Shown here one piece after another: positions 54,743-64,000 of a stretch of 64,000 bases of DNA. The stretch lies in assembly GCA_027422505.1 (NCBI GenBank), contig JAPQWV010000416.1, forward strand, positions 186,001 through 250,000. The letters run 5' to 3'. How positions within the stretch are numbered: position 1 is the stretch's first letter; each line of letters starts with the position of its first letter. This DNA comes from Craterostigma plantagineum. Taxonomy: Eukaryota > Streptophyta > Magnoliopsida > Lamiales > Linderniaceae. A program made the translations under genes and the position numbers. Under the pieces are notes generated by a model, which was not told the origin of the DNA, searched no databases, and worked only from the letters and a program-made list of their open reading frames with translations.

Positions 54743-56055
54743 TTTGCAAGATGATTTGCTTATGAAGATTTTTATACTTCTGTAGCAGGTATAACGACGA
54801 GCGGCCTTCACGCCTGAGGTTTCAGTGGGTCTATGAGAAGAAACGCAATCACTCAAAATAATTATAACAGCGATGCCGATCCGTCCACGATTTGTCATGT
54901 CATCATCGAAGATAAAGATAACATACTTGTTTAACAATTTAAACGGTGTAATGCTTACTCAGCAGTTACTACTATAAGCTGAAAACGCCCCTTTGTTTTG
55001 CATTCTTGAAACCTCGTAATCAAGATCAGTCACGAGTTCAGTAGGGGATGATGTAAATAATACAAGATTTTGCCAATTGCAGTGAAAAATACGATTTTTT
55101 ACCTGTCAGTTGTCGCTGGTTTATGGGCTTAAATGGGTTCTTACATAACGGGCTTTATGATGCATTAATGAAAGAGAATATATGTTAAATTTATCTAGCC
55201 AAGCTTTTGCGTAGAATAAGATTAATCTGAGCCCTCGATCCAACACATTTAGCTATAAGTTCAGTTGGGTCCATGTAGATTGTAGAACGCCATTTTTAGC
55301 GACAAACACAAACTTTAAAGGATTCAATCTTAAGTTTCAAAAAAGTATAAAGGACCCAATCGTAAGTAATAAACCTTAAAGGACCTCAATGAACTAGAAA
55401 GAAACTCAGAGGACCCATTTGAATTGCGCATAAACTTGATAGTGTGTGCGTTCCGTAGCGTGCAACTCGTGACCCGCTGGCAGTGCTGAAACACGCTACT
55501 TACAGTAGAGTGCGTTGCCACCTAACACGTTCTTGACTTTGTTTAGCGATTTGCTATATATAGTCGTATGTGTATGTATAATGAACGCACTACATAATTT
55601 TCGACGGCTGTTGAATTTCGGTTCCTTCAAGGCAGCTGCTGAATACTTCCCCGATTCCTCGTTGCATCTCTCCCTCGCAGGTATGTAGATTACTAGACCA
55701 CTCTTATCTTGATCGGATCTAGTTTGTTGGATCTCGATGCGCCTTTTGAACGTGTGATTTGATGTAGCTGCCTCTTCGAGGTTTGATGTGTGTTTTCGTT
55801 GAGTTAAGCGGAGGATTGTATCGGTTTGTGTAGGTTTTTTCCGCGCGCATGTTATGTTTTTTATGATTTAGCAAGTTGTGATGAATAATGACAGCTGAAT
55901 TTGTAGCTTGTGAGAAAGTTGAGGATCCTGCGTAGTTCATCTCTTGCCGTGCTTCGTCCATGTGATGTTTTATGCTCAGGCTAATGATTTTCGATTGTTT
56001 GCTAATTATATGGTGAATTTTCCAAAGCAGGTGTTGATTTTCGTGAAAGACTGTC
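54743..56055. promoter_or_regulatory. Divergent upstream region; AACT 5' UTR with intron
   Basis: This 1.3-kb spacer lies upstream of both the kelch gene (-) and the thiolase gene (+). A likely 5' UTR intron of the thiolase runs from GTATGT at 55681 to the AG at 56029-56030, ending 25 bases before the ATG. Four degenerate copies of a ~30-base unit built around AAAGGACCCAAT lie at about 55317-55425. Confidence 0.55.
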
Positions 56056-58909
<2,854 letters not shown>

Positions 58910-59735
58910 TACGTTGCAACTCTGTATGGTTGTTGGTTAGTAAGAGAAGCTCAAGTCGCTGAATTTGTCTGTTGTCTGTTGAATAAAATAGATATGCCCC
59001 TGTTTTGTTATTATTTATTACTTGAACTGATGAGTTTCAATATCAGATGATTGGAAACCCGAATGAGAGATGTGTTTGACTCATATTTAAGACAATTAAT
59101 ATCGTCCATTTTTTTCCTTTTATTTTTTTTTTTGGATGTCTTGCTATGTGTGTTTTGAGTGTTCATGATTCGGCAATATCTTATTTCTCTAGGAGATGCC
59201 TTTGGTTGGCACGAACAACGGTGTCCTTAAATCTTGCTGCTGCTGTAATAAATTCACTAGTGAGATGCCTTTGGCATGACGGTGTCGTTAAATATTTGTT
59301 TTGGCGCAAATACATAAAAGAGTTTCATATGTGAAATATCGACTAATGTATCGAAATCATCAATTTCATCTTGCTGTAACAGCATCGATTAACCATAGCG
59401 AAGACATCGATATACATTGTCTGTTGTCTCCGTGTTTGATAAGCCACTTTCCCTTTCCTTGCCATTATGACATTAAAATTTACAAATGGAGTTGACTCTT
59501 CTTCTCCTCGAAATATCAGCTGCAGATGCCATTATGTATCCATTCCTCGAAATAATATTCCATATTTAGACCATTCCTAAGCAAGCTCCTTGTTACATGC
59601 CGACCACATTGTACCAACCTCATCTCCTTCACACGCACACAACACACAGTGAAGGTGGGAAAACTAGATTTCTTTTTCCTTTTTTCTTTTCTGCAGGCAG
59701 GGGAAGAACATCACGGAGAGAGATCAACAACGTCC
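58910..59735. other. Intergenic region between AACT and the GT47 gene
   Basis: This 826-base spacer has the AACT 3' UTR and the leader of the glycosyltransferase. A degenerate direct repeat around GAGATGCCTTTGG occurs at 59193-59234 and 59262-59297. A 3' splice-like CTGCAG at 59692-59697 suggests that the next gene's leader may be spliced. Confidence 0.5.
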
Positions 59736-61590
59736 ATGAAGAGCATCGACGATGAGCAGCTCTACAGAAGAATCAAATCCCCCGTCTCATGCTTTACGCT
59801 GCTCGTCTTCACTTCCTTAGCCATCGTCCTATACGCTTTCTCCGCCAGGAATAGCAACAACGTTCTTCTGACGTCGCCGACGAGCACATCTAGTAATAAT
59901 AATCCGCCGCCATTAAATCCAAAAACAGCTCTATACGCGACGTACAATGTGCGTAGTGATACTTCGTTCTTCAGAGACGTCTAATATTCTCGTTTTCCAG
60001 AAATATATATAACTCTCGTCGGCATGTAATAAATACAGAATCCCAAGATGCAGAATGCCGTGGAAGAACTCGTGAAGGAATTGAACCAAGAGAGTATACT
60101 GAGGAGAGAAAAGGGCAGAGACGAAAACCTCGAAAAGATCGAAGCTGGCCTTGTTCGAGCGAGGGCCTTGCTAAGACAAGCAATATCAGATAGCCGCAGT
60201 AAGTCATCACCCCCATTCGCCGAGGACGACGACTACGTTCCTCGAGGGGAAATCTACAGGAACGCCTACGTTTTCCAAAGGTACCTTTTTTTTTTTTTTA
60301 ATCAGAAATTTCGTTCGAATGCAACCGATATCAATCTTGAAAAAAAAAAGTTATATGCAAGGAGCTACATGCTAATGGAGAAGATGTTCAAGATATACGT
60401 ATACGAAGAAGGCGAGCCTCCCCTATTCCACGACGGCCCTGCCAAGGACATATACTCGACCGAAGGGCTCTTCCTCGGTATGATCGAAAGGGACCGACTC
60501 TTCAGAGTCTACGACCCAAATCGGGCCCACGTCTATTTCCTTCCCTTCAGCGTCGTCATGATTCTCAAGCACCTCTTCGACCCCGTCGAGCGCGACAAAG
60601 GCGTCCTCGAGCGCGTGCTGAACGATTACATAGGCGTGATAAGCAGTAAGCATCCTTACTGGAACAGAAGCCTCGGGGCCGACCATTTCATGGTGTCGTG
60701 CCACGATTGGGTAAGCATGTGAATGACCGCTTCACCTAAAAGCTTAAGCTTTGTAGGCCGTCTTATCATATTTTAATTTTATACTCTGTATTTCAAACAC
60801 CCAATTCACGCTTAGGCTGATTTCTTTTAGTCCCCGAACTCTGATATCATGTTGAATGACCTCCTTACATAAGTATATCATATTGTGTAATAAGTGACTC
60901 TGCATGCAAAAAAAAGCGCAGGGCCCGAGGGCGACGTGGTACGTCCACAAGCTATACTTCACGTCCATGCGCGTACTGTGCAACGCAAACACGTCCGAGT
61001 TCTTCAACCCGAGAAAGGACGTATCCTTCCCAGAGATCAACCTCAAGACTGGAAACCTAAACAGCCTATCATCACCATCATCGTCTCCTTCAAATCGTAC
61101 GATCTTAGCGTTCTTCGCGGGCCACCTCCACGGAAGGATCAGGCCGAAGCTATTCAGGCATTGGAAGGAGAAAGACGAAGACATCAAAGTCTTCGAACAA
61201 GTCCCCGAAAACTCTTCCCTTTCCTACGAGCAGATGATGGAGAGGAGCAAGTTCTGCATATGCCCGAGCGGGCACGAGGTCGCAAGCCCGAGGATCGTCG
61301 AGGCGATTTACGCCGAGTGCGTCCCAGTTTTGATTTCGGAGGATTATGTTTTGCCATTCGCCGACGTCCTCGACTGGGAAAAGTTCTCCGTCAGCGTGGC
61401 GGTGGGGGAGATCGATGGGCTGAAGAGGGTTTTGATGGGCATAAACGAAGATGAGTATGGGAAGTTGGCGGAGGGAGTGAGGCGAGCGAAGAGGCATTTT
61501 ACGGTGAACGATCCGCCGAAGAGATACGACGTTTTTCATATGACTGTTCATTCTATTTGGCTGAGGAGGTTGAATCTCAGGATAAATTAG
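59736..61590 (+). CDS. Exostosin-family (GT47) glycosyltransferase
   Basis: Four exons, 59736-59948 (or 59978), 60039-60280, 60362-60710 and 60922-61590, give 490 aa with the first donor choice. It is a type II Golgi protein: a short cytosolic tail, an anchor at CFTLLVFTSLAIVLYAF (about 20-40), and a stem. The catalytic exostosin domain has MEKMFKIYVYEEGEPPLFHD, the GPAKDIYSTEG block, HPYWNRSLGADHFMVSCHDW, then GPRATW, ILAFFAGHLHGRIRPKL, RSKFCICPSGHEVASPRIVE and YAECVPVLISEDYVLPF. This resembles Arabidopsis At5g03795/At3g07620-type proteins, whose acceptor and sugar donor are mostly unknown; wall polysaccharide synthesis is the likely role. The end of exon 1 is ambiguous, since both GTGCGT and GTCTAA keep the frame. 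Confidence 0.88.
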
Positions 61591-62900
61591 ATGAAATGAA
61601 GCTCATCTGTTTCTTGTTCTTGCAGAAAGTGTTATTTAGTTCGTTGTCTCACTTTTTTATCCAACATTGAAAAGTTGAAATTTTTGGTGTTTCCAACTTG
61701 AAGTGCAACACTAGATTGGGATTGGGACAGCATTGAAAAATGACTTGCGTACACACATTCAGATTACAGTGAGAGGAGCACATCATCATTATGACGATCG
61801 ATCATATCACTTAGTAGTTAGTTGTGACCTAACTTTTTTGAGTTAAATTGCGGATGATCATCAAAGTGGAGTTTGTGATGTGAAGAAAAATCCTCGTATT
61901 TAATAATGCCTTGTACACAAAGTCATCAACAAATATTAAGATACATGACATCAAGGGTTAAGAACGCGTTGAAATTAAATTTCAAATAATGCGTGTTTTT
62001 TATTTAAATGAGTTCTAGATGATGATTATATCTACTTTCCTTCAACGAGAACCGACGGGCTTAGAAGTTAATACATCTTTATCGAAGAAATCTTGTTCTT
62101 TCATATGTCATATGCCGATTTCATATTTAAATTAAAATTTGCGTTGTTAACCATGATGAATATAGTGAAAATATATTGAGAAAGCCAGTAATTGTGTAAT
62201 TTAATTGGTCTAAACTAAATATTATTTAAAAGGAAGCAAATGGTATATTGTAATAGTGTAGAGGTACAAATGAATGTTTAATACAATTAAAGGAGCTAAA
62301 AATGACATTTGGCCCAATTAGGACGCCTTTTGTCAGAAGTCATGAAATTCAACCCCAAAAAACTCATCCCATCTCGCCATTTATGCTGGAGAGAGAAAGC
62401 TGTAGAGAGGTTGTTGTCCTTCTGTATAAAGGTCTGACCTTTTTTTCTTGTATCAAAAGGGTTTCTTGTGAACTCTTTTCTGATGATGAAAGCTTCTGTT
62501 CAAGAAAAAAGGTTTTCGTATGCTTTTGCCCGATTTTCTTGTTATCGTACTTCCCCTGTATGGCTCTTTACTTGACTTCTGCTATGGCCGTGGCTAAGCC
62601 TTTTGAAAAAAAAAACGAGCCTTTTACTGTCATTATGGGAGAATAAACGAGCTTGGAATTCTGAGAATCATGAGTAGTTCAGTTGTGTAGCCTATTTTTA
62701 GCCTTAGGTATATATTGTATAAACATATCTGTGATATCATCATGTAAGCGTCTGCGTGAGTGTTGATGTTGATATCACCCTTTTTCCCTCGAATAATTGC
62801 TGTTTCGTGAAAACAATGCTCCTGTATTTTTCTGGGTTTTTTCAGAGTGATTGTTCTTCTCCTTGTCCTGACCCTTTTTCGCTTTCTTGGCATGCCACGT

Positions 62901-62948
<48 letters not shown>

Positions 62949-63183
62949 AGGCATGTCGTAAGATTAAGAAGATATGTCTGTCGGCAACTCTTTTGTGTAT
63001 TAATGGGAACGGTTCTGATCCATCTATTTTGATACAACTCTGCTCTCCAACTACAGTAATGGATATTCTCTTTTCATAGTTCTTACTTCTGTATGTCCTC
63101 TTCTTGCAGATCATCATCACAGATAAGTGCTAAGGAACTTCCCCAAAATCTGAAAATCAAGAAAGCGCCTATAACTGCAAAAT
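61591..63183. other. Intergenic region and leader of the CONSTANS-like gene
   Basis: About 1.6 kb, AT-rich in its first 700 bases. The later part is probably the promoter and leader of the CONSTANS-like gene and holds a G-box and a long TC repeat. The open frames here lack coding character. Confidence 0.45.
62896..62944 (+). promoter_or_regulatory. G-box directly followed by (TC)n repeat
   Basis: CACGTG at 62896-62901, within GCCACGTGCT, runs straight into about 21 TC units (62902-62944). G-boxes bind bZIP and bHLH (PIF-type) factors; GA/TC repeats bind BPC (GAGA-binding) proteins. They lie about 240 bases before the CONSTANS-like start codon. Confidence 0.7.
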
Positions 63184-63993
63184 ATGGGATATAACTGCGA
63201 TTTCTGTGGCGAGCAGAGATCCGTCGTTTACTGCAAGTCAGACGCTGCGAGCTTATGCCTCTCCTGCGATCGCAATATCCACTCAGCAAACGCCCTTTCC
63301 AAGCGCCACTCAAGAACGCTTCTTTGCGAGAGATGTAACTCTCAGCCCGCCTTAGTTCGATGCATCGAGGAAAGGGTCTCCCTTTGTCAGAACTGCGATT
63401 GGTTAGGACACGTTTGCTCGGGCTCTAATCGCGGGCATAAGAGGGAAGCTGTTAACTGCTACAATGGCTGCCCTTCCGCTTCTGAACTATCTTCGATATG
63501 GTCTTTCATCTTGGATCTTCCTTCTGTCGGAGATTCGACTTGCGAACAGAGGATGGGCTCGATGAGTATAGCTGATGATAGAAATAGTAATGGCCAAGCA
63601 CTTGAAGGATTGAAGAACGTCGAAGGTTCGTCTTCGTTCTTGGAGAAAGGCAGTGATTGGATGGAATCATTACCGCCCCTCGATCCCAAGGCGGGATCGT
63701 CTAGCTCTGCCATGCCTGAGGTAAAACGAGTGAATTATTACCAAGTCTGCATCTTTTTTTTTTCCTCTCTTTTGATGGGTTATTTTGCTGCACATTCCCA
63801 GGTTTTTTACCCCGAGAGGAAGCACAATCTTGATTACGACGACGACGGTTTCTTCGATCAGTTCAACATGGACGATGTTGATTTCAACGTTGACGACTAC
63901 GAAGGCATTTTGAGCGCTGCTCTCAGTAATCCGTATCAACTTTTGGACAGCGATGATATCGACGATCCATTTGGGCTGGACATATCTGCTGAG
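63184..63993 (+). CDS. CONSTANS-like B-box zinc finger protein (COL9/COL10-like), 5' part (partial)
   Basis: Two exons are visible, 63184-63720 and 63802-63993, and a GT donor at 63994 shows that the gene continues beyond the window. Two B-boxes follow one another: [20 protein letters not shown] with [18 protein letters not shown], then [13 protein letters not shown] with [20 protein letters not shown]. The second box has extra residues (CSGSN) between its last ligands, as in the COL9-COL15 group. The middle region is acidic ([17 protein letters not shown]). The CCT domain is expected in the missing 3' part. Such proteins are nuclear regulators of flowering and light response; COL9 delays flowering in Arabidopsis by lowering CO expression. 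Confidence 0.9.
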
Positions 63994-64000
63994 GTACTTT

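Noticed and set aside
62302..62646. 114-aa plus-strand ORF upstream of the CONSTANS-like gene
   Set aside because: Lies in the leader/promoter region, rich in Phe and Cys from T-rich sequence, with no recognised domain.

Overview
This is a nuclear plant chromosome segment. Every long coding region is broken by GT-AG introns of the small size and AT-rich make-up usual in eudicots, and the genes are plant-specific (LHCB2, WRKY, CIN-TCP, CONSTANS-like, RWA, AWPM-19, wall-associated kinase-like). Protein and intron style fit an asterid eudicot, perhaps Lamiales; that placement is an inference from general resemblance. The window opens inside a trehalose-phosphate synthase gene and closes inside a CONSTANS-like gene. 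It is gene-dense: 24 protein genes I can support in 64 kb (21 named by family, plus an unrecognised acidic gene, a small orphan gene and a partial gene at each edge included in the count), with few mobile elements.

Layout. 1-9.1 kb: class II TPS (+, partial), SCP1-like phosphatase (-), 23-exon LRR-malectin receptor kinase (+). 9.4-15 kb: SRG1-like 2-oxoglutarate dioxygenase (+, frameshifted), unknown acidic gene (+, apparently frameshifted), AWPM-19 membrane protein (-), ribosomal protein L32 (-). 16.8-25 kb: group IIc WRKY (+), RWA wall-acetylation protein (+), SAC51-type bHLH (-) with a conserved spliced upstream ORF. 25-33 kb: AT-rich spacer with a Stowaway-like MITE and a cluster of site II elements, AUF-type F-box gene (+, frameshifted), CIN-type TCP gene (-) with a miR319 target site. 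33.6-39.5 kb: ERO1 (+) and a WAK-like kinase (+). 39.8-46.6 kb: MCM6 (-) head-to-head with a nicotinamidase (+), then LHCB2 (+). 46.6-48.6 kb: an unexplained cluster of hairpins, a 408-bp hAT-type MITE with a perfect 8-bp target duplication, and a small orphan gene whose TATA box lies about 26 bp from the MITE. 48.6-64 kb: mitochondrial HSP90 (+), nitrile-specifier-like kelch protein (-), acetoacetyl-CoA thiolase (+), GT47 exostosin-family glycosyltransferase (+), CONSTANS-like B-box gene (+, partial).

These are ordinary dispersed plant genes and I see no biosynthetic cluster or new multi-gene system. The most useful observations are: three genes each broken by one single-base indel that exactly explains its loss of frame, which points to assembly indels or recent gene decay; the SAC51-family uORF split by an intron; the MITE sitting next to a core promoter; and the structured locus at 46.79-47.02 kb. 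Exon borders were read by hand from splice motifs and checked by codon phase and total length, so a border can still be wrong by a few bases.
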